From contig JACVZY010000068.1 of assembly GCA_014654705.1 (NCBI GenBank), positions 1-37,763 of the forward strand: a stretch of 37,763 nucleotides of DNA, written 5' to 3'. Shown here one piece after another: positions 1 through 9,391 of the stretch; position 1 is the first letter of the stretch, and each line of letters starts with the position of its first letter. The stretch comes from Ignavibacteria bacterium. GTDB taxonomy: Bacteria > Bacteroidota > Ignavibacteria > Kapaibacteriales > UBA4661. A model generated the notes under the pieces. The model was not told the DNA's origin. It worked only from the letters and a program-made list of their open reading frames with translations, and searched no databases. The position numbers and the translations under genes are program-made.

Positions 1-53
1 TAGTGCAGAAAACTTATCTACACTACCTGTCCAAAAAATGGGGGGCAGCTCAG
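1..53 (-). mobile_element. Terminal end of an IS3-family-like insertion sequence (left edge)
   Basis: Bases 1-52 (or 53) are the exact reverse complement of the last 52-53 bases before the right-edge overhang of the window. Read outward the sequence starts TGAGCTGCCCCCC, then ATTTTTTGGACA. This TG plus C-run plus TTTTTTGGACA pattern is typical of terminal repeats of IS3-family elements. No transposase is inside the window, so the family is inferred from the end sequence only. It abuts CRISPR spacer-like DNA directly. Confidence 0.6.
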
Positions 54-85
54 TCATCTTCTGTACTCTCTTAGCAACCTTGAAG
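53..85 (-). other. Truncated CRISPR spacer next to the IS end
   Basis: These 33 bases lie between the IS end and the first visible repeat. Complete spacers in this array are 35-39 bp, so this looks like a spacer cut by the IS insertion, with more array possibly lying beyond the IS. It could also be the first bases of trailer DNA; no partial repeat is visible to decide. Confidence 0.45.
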
Positions 86-3000
86 ATTTCAATTCCACAC
101 TGGTACGATTAAGAGTTGGGTTTCCCGTGTGCCGCCTTCCTGCTGCATGAATTTCAATTCCACACTGGTACGAATAAGAGTTACGCCTACACAAGCGGCA
201 GGCAGGTAAAACGCGGATTTCAATTCCACACTGGTACGATTAAGAGAGCCGGACACGTCCAGGAGCACGATGATTGCTTGTATTTCAATTCCACACTGGT
301 ACGATTAAGAGGAATCGGTTTTTCAAGGGGCAAACCTACGATACCTTATTTCAATTCCACACTGGTACGATTAAGAGAAAAATGGCTGGCAGAAAACCAG
401 CATCGTTTTGTGTAATTTCAATTCCACACTGGTACGATTAAGAGATGGGACGACCATTTCAGAAAAGCAAGCAAGAGCAATTTCAATTCCACACTGGTAC
501 GATTAAGAGTGTCGCTCTTACTCACGATGTGGTTTTTCACGTAGATTTCAATTCCACACTGGTACGATTAAGAGAAGCTCATACCTACTCAGGTACGAAA
601 CGGCTGTTCAATTTCAATTCCACACTGGTACGATTAAGAGGTATTGAAGAAGGCTTTGTAACGGAAACCATTGATGATTTCAATTCCACACTGGTACGAT
701 TAAGAGATCACCAAACTGCGTGGTAAAGTGCTCTGCTTCGGAATTTCAATTCCACACTGGTACGATTAAGAGCAGCATACATTATTGAAAAGCCCGAAAC
801 TATTACAGATTTCAATTCCACACTGGTACGATTAAGAGTGAACATCCTATGGACAAGCCTACTACTCTACTTTATTTCAATTCCACACTGGTACGATTAA
901 GAGGCTGGCAAATCTCCCGCTCCAAAAAAAAATAGTTTATTTCAATTCCACACTGGTACGATTAAGAGAAGTGGAAGTGCCGAGAGTGTATCAAACCAAA
1001 CTTCATTTCAATTCCACACTGGTACGATTAAGAGAATCGGAGACGGTTATGACAAACCCGAACACACCTGCATTTCAATTCCACACTGGTACGATTAAGA
1101 GGCACCCGCGCTGCTTATACTTGCCAGTGCAAGCGCCATTTCAATTCCACACTGGTACGATTAAGAGCAGTAGTGTTGCGCCTGTATGTACCAGTGTGGC
1201 TCATTTCAATTCCACACTGGTACGATTAAGAGAAGAGCAATATGACATTAACGGCAAAGGCATTGTTGATTTCAATTCCACACTGGTACGATTAAGAGGG
1301 AGCGAGGAGTACGCGTATATGCGACCATGCTCAGATTTCAATTCCACACTGGTACGATTAAGAGCCCAATTATCCGCTTTCTCTAGGGTTACGGTGTAAA
1401 ATTTCAATTCCACACTGGTACGATTAAGAGTGGTCGTAGCGGGGTGGTTAATGGTCGCAATAGCGGCATTTCAATTCCACACTGGTACGATTAAGAGATA
1501 TCACGGAATAGCCTCACGTCAAAGCATTTGAACATATTTCAATTCCACACTGGTACGATTAAGAGCACTATCCATGACATCACGATTGAGGACTCCGAGT
1601 AATTTCAATTCCACACTGGTACGATTAAGAGAAGGACAGTGACAAATACAGCCTCCTTGCAAAAGAGATTTCAATTCCACACTGGTACGATTAAGAGTAA
1701 TTCACCTTTTCTCAAATTGTAGGATTGTTAAAAATTTCAATTCCACACTGGTACGATTAAGAGGGCGTTGCGGGCTTGGCTGCTGCGACGGTGGGTATTG
1801 ATTTCAATTCCACACTGGTACGATTAAGAGAAAAAAACGACTCCAACGGCAAAGCTCCTGATTTTAATTTCAATTCCACACTGGTACGATTAAGAGGAGT
1901 TCGCCACACCCAAATTCCGGCTCGCATAGCGGATTTCAATTCCACACTGGTACGATTAAGAGGAGTCATTGTCAAAAATGCCTTTAATGCTGTATTAGAT
2001 TTCAATTCCACACTGGTACGATTAAGAGCGGCTACTGCTAATGCCTTGCCTAAAAACTCGAGTAAATTTCAATTCCACACTGGTACGATTAAGAGTGTGC
2101 AGTCCATTACCGTCTTGAAGCGCTATGCGACATTTCAATTCCACACTGGTACGATTAAGAGGCGCCTGTCGCTGCCGTACCGATTGCTGCCGTGCTTGAT
2201 TTCAATTCCACACTGGTACGATTAAGAGGAGAAAGTCGCTCAATCTCAGAGAGCGCTTCAGCTGATTTCAATTCCACACTGGTACGATTAAGAGCTGCTT
2301 CGTTCATCGTTCTGAGAGCTTCCCACTGAAATTTCAATTCCACACTGGTACGATTAAGAGCGAGGCTTTCCGCCTTGCCTGCACGAATCGTATTGCATTT
2401 CAATTCCACACTGGTACGATTAAGAGTGTCATAGTCCACTTTCAACATCAAATCACCAACAGGATTTCAATTCCACACTGGTACGATTAAGAGATTTTGG
2501 CGTAGGCGGCTTGCTGTATTTTGTAGATACATTTCAATTCCACACTGGTACGATTAAGAGTCTATTTCCTCGTTTTCACCTTCTGTATCAGAAACAATTT
2601 CAATTCCACACTGGTACGATTAAGAGCATCACGCTAGAACAATTACTGACATTCCCGCGCGTATTTCAATTCCACACTGGTACGATTAAGAGCCTGTATG
2701 GATAACATCATCAAACCAAGTTCCCTTGTGATTTCAATTCCACACTGGTACGATTAAGAGCTTCCCCTGCATGATCCCGTCGTACTACCTCTTCAATATT
2801 TCAATTCCACACTGGTACGATTAAGAGTCTTTTGCAAGCCATCGTTGCCTTTGCCGAAGGACGATTTCAATTCCACACTGGTACGATTAAGAGTCTACGA
2901 CGGGCGTACGCCCGCTCCAGAGTTGTATAATTTCAATTCCACACTGGTACGATTAAGAGGCTCAAAACTCCCCAAAGCACAAGCGTTTGAAGCAATTTCA

Positions 3001-6000
3001 ATTCCACACTGGTACGATTAAGAGGTGATGTAATTCGGCGGCGGCGGTTGTACAGCGCTATTTCAATTCCACACTGGTACGATTAAGAGTGCCAAAGCAC
3101 CTCACGGCGGATAGGATTATCCAAAATTTCAATTCCACACTGGTACGATTAAGAGTCATTGCTGCCTTCCTGTGCATTGCTTTTTTTGCACATTTCAATT
3201 CCACACTGGTACGATTAAGAGCTGTGATTTCCAACCATGCCGCACCGTCGTAGATGTATTTCAATTCCACACTGGTACGATTAAGAGTCAGGTATTGGCA
3301 TTGCCTGTGCCCTCACAAACTCAATTTCAATTCCACACTGGTACGATTAAGAGTTTGCATCCGCGTTTACACGCCAAGATACAGGCTCTATTTCAATTCC
3401 ACACTGGTACGATTAAGAGTCACGCTTACGCAGCATAATCGTGCCCGTTTGCTTTTTATTTCAATTCCACACTGGTACGATTAAGAGGGTCTTAGATATG
3501 ATGGTTGCGGAAAAATATGTTCATATTTCAATTCCACACTGGTACGATTAAGAGTGTCGAAAAGATGAGACAAGCGCAAAAAGATTTCTTATTTCAATTC
3601 CACACTGGTACGATTAAGAGCCCGATGTGGCTTGCCGGCTGGCTGGCTGGCTATTATCGATTTCAATTCCACACTGGTACGATTAAGAGTGCAGTCCGTT
3701 TTGCGGATGAAGGACGCGAAAGTAAATTTCAATTCCACACTGGTACGATTAAGAGCCTACGTGCCGTTATTCCCAATAGCTGCCTACAACGATTTCAATT
3801 CCACACTGGTACGATTAAGAGCATAGGCGCAACCACTCCGAACATTAGCATATAACAATTTCAATTCCACACTGGTACGATTAAGAGGCTCAAGCACCAA
3901 AGCAAAAGCCACAATCAAAGAACATTTCAATTCCACACTGGTACGATTAAGAGATAGAACCTGCTTTCAGTCCTCTGGTCATAAATGTATTTCAATTCCA
4001 CACTGGTACGATTAAGAGTGCCTTTACCGATTTTGTGATTTACACCATACCGCGAATTTCAATTCCACACTGGTACGATTAAGAGCTACAACCAAACGAG
4101 GAAACAAATTTTGCCTCGCTAATTTCAATTCCACACTGGTACGATTAAGAGTGGATTTTGCCTAGCTTCTTAGCGTCGTTTACTTGTATTTCAATTCCAC
4201 ACTGGTACGATTAAGAGTTTCGCGTTGTTAGCCACAGACGTAAAAACTGATTCATTTCAATTCCACACTGGTACGATTAAGAGAAAGAGATGAAAAAGTA
4301 TGAGGTTGACAAATACCTTGATTTCAATTCCACACTGGTACGATTAAGAGTGAATACGATTATTGCGGAAGCTCAGAAACTGCTTTATTTCAATTCCACA
4401 CTGGTACGATTAAGAGCGAGGTGGCAGATGAGTTGGTCGGCTGTGAACATTATTTCAATTCCACACTGGTACGATTAAGAGATTTTGACCTATCGGGTTT
4501 CCAGAGCACTCTTGAACATTTCAATTCCACACTGGTACGATTAAGAGGAGCCTCGCCCGGGGTGATGCTCTCGTTCGTTACGACATTTCAATTCCACACT
4601 GGTACGATTAAGAGCAGTATAACGAGCGCGTATTAACTAAACGAATGAGAATTTCAATTCCACACTGGTACGATTAAGAGTTGAGCATTTGGCAGAACTA
4701 GAGCGCACAAACCTCGATTTCAATTCCACACTGGTACGATTAAGAGCAAAAAGCCGAAAAAAGCCGCCAAAAGTATAAGCAATTTCAATTCCACACTGGT
4801 ACGATTAAGAGGCGAAGTCAGCTTCTACCCAATTACCATCTGAGCAATTTCAATTCCACACTGGTACGATTAAGAGGTGGGATTTAGAACTCCAAAACAT
4901 ACGACGGGCGCTATTTCAATTCCACACTGGTACGATTAAGAGTTTAACTGACCATTCCGAACACACAGCACAAGCACGGATTTCAATTCCACACTGGTAC
5001 GATTAAGAGCGTTGACCGTCGTAGCGATTGCAAGCGACACATTGTCATTTCAATTCCACACTGGTACGATTAAGAGAGCCTATCGAATTAAAGCTAGACA
5101 TTAAGAAACTAGATTTCAATTCCACACTGGTACGATTAAGAGGTTGCAATCTTGCGCGAGATACTGTTTCGCTCTTTTATTTCAATTCCACACTGGTACG
5201 ATTAAGAGTTCCGCTACTGCGTTGCTAATCGTTGCCGCGTTGTCATTTCAATTCCACACTGGTACGATTAAGAGGCCCACACTTTTAACCGTGCAAGCGG
5301 GCGACGCATATTTCAATTCCACACTGGTACGATTAAGAGAAACCAGAGTAATCGTGGGCGTTTCATGCCGCTTTAATTTCAATTCCACACTGGTACGATT
5401 AAGAGGTCGTTTTCCATTGCCAACACTAGCGCCTCGTATTGATTTCAATTCCACACTGGTACGATTAAGAGAAGAAAACGAGCGCTTGAAAGCACAGGCG
5501 GAAGCGGATTTCAATTCCACACTGGTACGATTAAGAGGAACCGCCCGCGAGAGTTGCACCCGCGTTGGGCTGTATTTCAATTCCACACTGGTACGATTAA
5601 GAGTTAAAACTGCAATCAAGAAAGCAGAGGAAGTATGAACATTTCAATTCCACACTGGTACGATTAAGAGCAAGCGGCAATGCAAATAACGCAGGACAAG
5701 AGGCAATTTCAATTCCACACTGGTACGATTAAGAGGCAGCGCTTTTTGTGTCCACGCTTGCCAGTTCTTCATTTCAATTCCACACTGGTACGATTAAGAG
5801 TAGTGAGAGTGCAAGAAAAAAGCCCTGTTGTACTTATTTCAATTCCACACTGGTACGATTAAGAGTGTTTTCCCGACTTGTTCCTGTGCGTAAGTTAGCG
5901 GATTTCAATTCCACACTGGTACGATTAAGAGTCGGTTTCAACGGCGAATACTCGCAAGTTTGGGACTATTTCAATTCCACACTGGTACGATTAAGAGACG

Positions 6001-6525
6001 ACTATCTCCGTGAGCGAGTTAACCGTATAGACATTTCAATTCCACACTGGTACGATTAAGAGTAAACACGGAGATGAACTTTGTTCCTTCCGTGCTTGAT
6101 TTCAATTCCACACTGGTACGATTAAGAGAATGTCGTTGTTCCGGCGTTCACAGTAACAGCAATAATTTCAATTCCACACTGGTACGATTAAGAGCTCGCT
6201 AGTCATCTGTGAGAGGGCGTATTCTGCGTCATTTCAATTCCACACTGGTACGATTAAGAGACACCTCTCAGTGAAATTAAAAACACAGAATTTGAAATTT
6301 CAATTCCACACTGGTACGATTAAGAGCTAATAAGGAGAGCAAGCAATGACTAGACCTAAACTGATTTCAATTCCACACTGGTACGATTAAGAGGTTGTAT
6401 GCTGAGTTGAGCGTAGTCGAAAGACCGATATTTCAATTCCACACTGGTACGATTAAGAGTACATTAGGGCAAGTGACTTCGCAACCATCGCCATCATTTC
6501 AATTCCACACTGGTACGATTAAGAG
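86..6525 (-). CRISPR. CRISPR array, 98 repeats of 30 bp and 97 complete spacers
   Basis: I counted 98 repeats, the first at 86-115 and the last at 6496-6525, with an average unit of about 66 bp and spacers of 35-39 bp. On the plus strand each repeat begins ATTTCAATTC, continues CACACTGGTA and ends CGATTAAGAG. On the minus strand it ends in ATTGAAAT, the usual 8-nt crRNA 5' handle of type I-B and some type III repeats. Transcription is therefore on the minus strand, away from cas2, and the newest spacers are at the 6.5 kb end. The only repeat variant I saw is at 151-180 (CGATTA to CGAATA), near the old end. No repeated spacer was obvious by eye. Confidence 0.98.
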
Positions 6526-6741
6526 CCGTTGCTGGCAACCCCACAAAACCGCATTCTTTCTTGTTCTTAAATGTGATTTTGTGACATCATTATTGTCGAG
6601 GGGTAATTGTGCTCTAAAGCCGCTGGCTCGACGACGCTTGATATGACGGGCTTTTGATAGAAAATTGGCTTTCCGAATGTGCTTCATCAAGCGTTCATTT
6701 TCCTGTAAAAAATGAGGCTCGACGATGCGAGCGTTGTTCAT
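6499..6741 (-). CDS. Possible small basic protein encoded in the CRISPR leader
   Basis: An 80-codon frame starts at 6741 with a convincing ribosome binding site (AAAGGAAG, 4 nt before ATG). It crosses the leader and stops inside the newest repeat, at the TGA formed by the repeat end and the following spacer. About 72 residues come from leader DNA. They are rich in Arg, Lys and His (for example HIKRRRASGFR) and have no family I recognise. The last residues (LLIVPVWN) are translated repeat, so the C-terminus would depend on the repeat and newest spacer. It may be chance. The good start signal is the main support. Confidence 0.3.
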   Translation of the reverse strand: MNNARIVEPHFLQENERLMKHIRKANFLSKARHIKRRRASGFRAQLPLDNNDVTKSHLRTRKNAVLWGCQQRLLIVPVWN

Positions 6742-6793
6742 ACCGCTTCCTTTCTATGATTGTTCAAAGAGATGTTTTTTTTCGCGCCGCAAT
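6526..6793 (-). promoter_or_regulatory. CRISPR leader
   Basis: This 268 bp stretch lies between the cas2 stop codon and the newest repeat, so by position it is the leader that starts array transcription and guides spacer insertion. A 12 bp palindrome GTTGC-tg-GCAAC (6528-6539) sits 2 bp from the leader-repeat junction and could help position the integrase. The leader is not strongly AT-rich and also contains a small open frame with a good ribosome binding site (separate entry). I could not place a promoter with confidence. Confidence 0.7.
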
Positions 6794-7057
6794 CTACAAA
6801 AAATTTGATACCGAACGTTTTTCCTGTCCTAAAATTTCTCGCTCCATCCATTTCGTCGAACCGACATTGTAGAATATCACCGAATCATGCTCCTTATTGA
6901 TAATCTTTGCAATACCGTGCTTCACTTCTGCATACTGAGCCGGAGTAAGTTCGCCTTCAAAAACTGAGTTTTGGACATGGTTCAGATAGGTACGCAAAAA
7001 TTTCATCACTTTCTGGACTCTTCCCTGCCCTACATCGTAAACAGCGATAAAATACAT
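6794..7057 (-). CDS. cas2: Cas2 spacer-acquisition protein
   Basis: This 87-residue protein is the usual Cas2 length and forms the bridge of the Cas1-Cas2 integrase. It starts MYFIAVYDVGQGR, the first beta strand of the ferredoxin fold with the conserved Asp at residue 8, and has the typical SVFEGELT and SVIFYNVG segments. The start at 7057 is chosen over an upstream frame because it begins the Cas2 fold exactly and follows AAGGGAA. It lies 37 nt downstream of cas1 and is the last protein gene before the leader. Confidence 0.95.
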   Translation of the reverse strand: MYFIAVYDVGQGRVQKVMKFLRTYLNHVQNSVFEGELTPAQYAEVKHGIAKIINKEHDSVIFYNVGSTKWMEREILGQEKRSVSNFL

Positions 7058-7094
7058 AGCTTTTCCCTTGTTACTTCTTACATGGTTTTTGTTT

Positions 7095-8186
7095 CTACCA
7101 CCAGATGGTGAACGGCTCATAGTCGGCATCACCGGTTAGATGCTTGATGAGCCTGTAACATTCCAGACGAATAAGCCGACGATACGAAACTTTTCGTTTC
7201 AGTTTTCGATGCTCAATCGTCGTGGTCATTTTCTCTTCAAACTCCTTCACAAATGCTTTTCTACCTTCGGGTTTTAGATAACAGAAATTGAGTGCCTTAT
7301 CGAAATCTTTTTCTGTGAGCATTTTTTGATTCAGCATTTTGAAAAGAATGCGGTCGGCAAAAAGCGGCTTGAAAATTTCGGCAAGATCAAGCGCCAGCGA
7401 GAAGCGTCGTTCCCCCGGCTCATGCAAAAACGAAATGAGCGGTGAAAGCTGCGTGCGGTAAATTTCCGTCAAACACGCCGTATAAACCATTGCATTCCCG
7501 AAGGAAATCAGTGCATTCACGGCATTGTCAGGCGGATGTTTCACTCGCTTTTCAAAGTCGTACTGTTCCTTCAAGATTGCCGGAAACGCACTGTAATACT
7601 GCTGCCGGATATTGCCTTCAATGCCCATCAGCGTTGGAATATCGTGCGCCGACGAAATCGCGGAAACGTATCCCTGCATATTGTCTATCTGCCACGTGAG
7701 GTCGGCGGCTCGGTTGTCGTAGTAGCGCAAGTTTTTGAGCATATTTGCTGCGGCTCCCTCCACAAATTTTCGCGCTATGACGATGCGTTTGGCGGGCGTG
7801 GTATAGTGTTCCACCTGCTTGACCAGCAAAAATCCGCTCTGCAAAAACTCGCGCGGATAATACGACCCCGCATAAAAACCATAGTAGTTGAAAATATGTG
7901 CCGGAATATTTTGCTGCGAAAGAAAATTCAAAAACCGCGTGTTGAAGGTTATTTCGCCAAAAATGGAGAATGAATCCACGTTGTCTATCGGCACAACGCG
8001 CTTTTGTTTCGCATCGAAGGCAGGCGCGTTCTCTTCTTCGCCTGTGGGAGTATCGAAGAGAATTTCTTCATCGGCGTTGATAGCGGAAGGCGTTTCTTCT
8101 ACTTTTGCCACCGACGGCTCGAAAAAGAGCGTATTGTCTTTGCGCCTAAGTCGTCCAGAGTTAAAAATATAGTACGAGCGTTTCAT
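7095..8186 (-). CDS. cas1: Cas1 integrase
   Basis: Cas1 is the metal-dependent integrase that inserts new spacers together with Cas2. The 363-residue protein has the N-terminal beta domain (YYIFNSGRLRRKDNTL) and the helical catalytic domain. The expected metal ligands are Glu190 in GIEGNIRQQYY, His255 in FLHEPGER and Asp267/Glu270 in LALDLAEIF. Residues about 24-60 form an extra acidic, low-complexity loop where most Cas1 proteins have a short hairpin. The gene is cut off from the other cas genes by the oppositely oriented hicAB pair, so its promoter should lie in 8187-8264. I see no clear ribosome binding site before the ATG. Confidence 0.96.
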   Translation of the reverse strand: MKRSYYIFNSGRLRRKDNTLFFEPSVAKVEETPSAINADEEILFDTPTGEEENAPAFDAKQKRVVPIDNVDSFSIFGEITFNTRFLNFLSQQNIPAHIFNYYGFYAGSYYPREFLQSGFLLVKQVEHYTTPAKRIVIARKFVEGAAANMLKNLRYYDNRAADLTWQIDNMQGYVSAISSAHDIPTLMGIEGNIRQQYYSAFPAILKEQYDFEKRVKHPPDNAVNALISFGNAMVYTACLTEIYRTQLSPLISFLHEPGERRFSLALDLAEIFKPLFADRILFKMLNQKMLTEKDFDKALNFCYLKPEGRKAFVKEFEEKMTTTIEHRKLKRKVSYRRLIRLECYRLIKHLTGDADYEPFTIWW

Positions 8187-8217
8187 ACTGTTTGGAAAAG
8201 TAAGAAAGATTTGATAA

Positions 8218-8244
8218 TTTTGGTATCATTATTTGATACCAAAA
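8218..8244. promoter_or_regulatory. Dyad between cas1 and hicA, probable HicB operator
   Basis: A perfect inverted repeat TTTTGGTATCA-ttatt-TGATACCAAAA occupies 8218-8244. It lies 20 nt before the hicA start and 31 nt before the cas1 start on the other strand, inside the only DNA available for both promoters. HicB antitoxins with a C-terminal ribbon-helix-helix domain commonly bind such dyads to repress their own operon. Effects on cas1-cas2 are inferred from position. Confidence 0.65.
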
Positions 8245-8264
8245 GCTCACCATTGCAATCAACC

Positions 8265-8540
8265 ATGAATGCTAAACAGCGCAAGACTCTTGCCGCCATT
8301 GCTGCCACACCGAAGCGCAGTGATGTTCTTTGGAGCGATATTGAGTCGCTTTTTCGAGCATTGGGCGGAGATGTCAGCGAGGGTACAGGGTCGCGTGTTC
8401 GCGTGGCTCTCAATGGTGTTCGTGCAGTTTTTCACCGTCCGCATCCCGAGCGCGAAACCGACAAAGGCACACTGAAGTCCGTGCATCGTTTTCTGCTTGC
8501 TGCGGGCATTTCTTCGGAGGAAACCAATGCTTCATCATAA
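8265..8540 (+). CDS. hicA: HicA-type mRNA interferase toxin
   Basis: The 91-residue product matches the HicA toxin family, small double-stranded-RNA-binding-fold proteins that cleave mRNA until bound by HicB. Recognisable stretches are KTLAAIAATPKRSDVLW, the IESLFRALGG helix, GSRVRVALNG, and VFHRPHPERETDKG with the likely catalytic His. I chose ATG 8265 because it begins the conserved domain; the longer upstream frame overlaps the operator and cas1. The 3' end overlaps hicB by 14 nt. The pair lies inside the cas operon on the opposite strand. Confidence 0.92.
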   Translation: MNAKQRKTLAAIAATPKRSDVLWSDIESLFRALGGDVSEGTGSRVRVALNGVRAVFHRPHPERETDKGTLKSVHRFLLAAGISSEETNASS

Positions 8541-8862
8541 AGGTTACACGGGGGTTGTCGAATTCGACGACGAAGCGAATCTCTTTCATGGCGAGATTCT
8601 GCACGTGAACGATGTTATCACGTTCCAGGGCGCAAGTGTCGAGGAAATCCGCACCGCTTTTATCGAATCGGTCGAGGACTATTTGGCTTTTTGTGCCGAG
8701 CGTGGCGAAGAGCCTTCCAAGCCGTTTTCAGGGCAATTTGTTGTGCGGGTTTCACCAGAACTGCACCGCAAAATTTCGGTTGGAGCACGTTTGGAGCACA
8801 TCAGTTTGAATGCCTTTGTAACACAAGCCGTTCAGGAAAAAATTCAACTCATGAGTATTTGA
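8527..8862 (+). CDS. hicB: HicB-type antitoxin and repressor
   Basis: This 111-residue protein neutralises HicA. Its first ~70 residues are the degraded RNase-H-like HicB domain (GYTGVVEFDDEANLFHGEI, then SVEDYLAFCAERGEEPSKPFSG). The end (FVVRVSPELHRKIS to LNAFVTQAVQEKI) is a ribbon-helix-helix DNA-binding domain, which supports autorepression at the 8218-8244 dyad. ATG 8527 follows a strong GGAGG. The stop lies 10 nt from the convergent cas4 stop. Confidence 0.92.
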   Translation: MLHHKGYTGVVEFDDEANLFHGEILHVNDVITFQGASVEEIRTAFIESVEDYLAFCAERGEEPSKPFSGQFVVRVSPELHRKISVGARLEHISLNAFVTQAVQEKIQLMSI

Positions 8863-8872
8863 AAAACCGTAT

Positions 8873-9391
8873 TCAACTATGGCATAACTCACAATACGAA
8901 CACGCTTTGCAGACCTTCCATTCGACTGTAGTAGGCGGCTCAGGCAAAGCAAGCACACGCCGAATCTCCGGCAAAATCACCGTTTCTAATTCGCGCTCTT
9001 TCTCCGGCGTAAGCTCCACGCGCGAGGTTTGGCGGAGTGTGGGATAATTGAGTTCGCCTTTGAGGGGTGCACCGTCTCCGGCAGTAACTCCTTTGTGCTT
9101 CAAATACCAAAGATAATAGAGTAGCTGCCACGAATGCGCTTCTTCCATTTTGTCGGATTTTTTGACTTCATGCACAATACCCGCTTTTGCATCAATGTGG
9201 TCGAGAACGATGATGCCGTCAATATCAAGCTCTTTGGTTTCACGTTCGTAGGTCGTTTCGTGGATATGCCGCCCTAGGCGCACGGCATCGGATTCGTGTT
9301 CCGCTTGGATGCCGTGCGCGAAGAGCCAGAGCTTACGCTTGCAGATGAAGGAGTAGGCAATGTGTGTGCCGGTTATTGTAAAGGGCTTCAT
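8873..9391 (-). CDS. cas4: Cas4 exonuclease
   Basis: Cas4 trims and selects PAM-bearing prespacers during adaptation. The 172-residue protein has the expected Fe-S cysteines: Cys17 near the N-terminus (SFICKRKLW) and the C-terminal cluster Cys161, Cys164, Cys167 (also Cys170). The RecB-like nuclease core is visible as GRHIHE (40-45), an Asp-containing strand near 58-64 and HEVKKS (74-79, Glu75/Lys77). The start overlaps the cas7 stop by 4 nt (ATGA), indicating translational coupling with the effector genes. Confidence 0.94.
   Translation of the reverse strand: MKPFTITGTHIAYSFICKRKLWLFAHGIQAEHESDAVRLGRHIHETTYERETKELDIDGIIVLDHIDAKAGIVHEVKKSDKMEEAHSWQLLYYLWYLKHKGVTAGDGAPLKGELNYPTLRQTSRVELTPEKERELETVILPEIRRVLALPEPPTTVEWKVCKACSYCELCHS

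Noticed and set aside
116-6059. Many open frames of 60-160 codons inside the CRISPR array on both strands
   Set aside because: Their products repeat FQFHTGTIKS, FNSTLVRLR or LNRTSVELK, which are just the 30 bp repeat read in different frames. The repeat has no stop codon in most frames.
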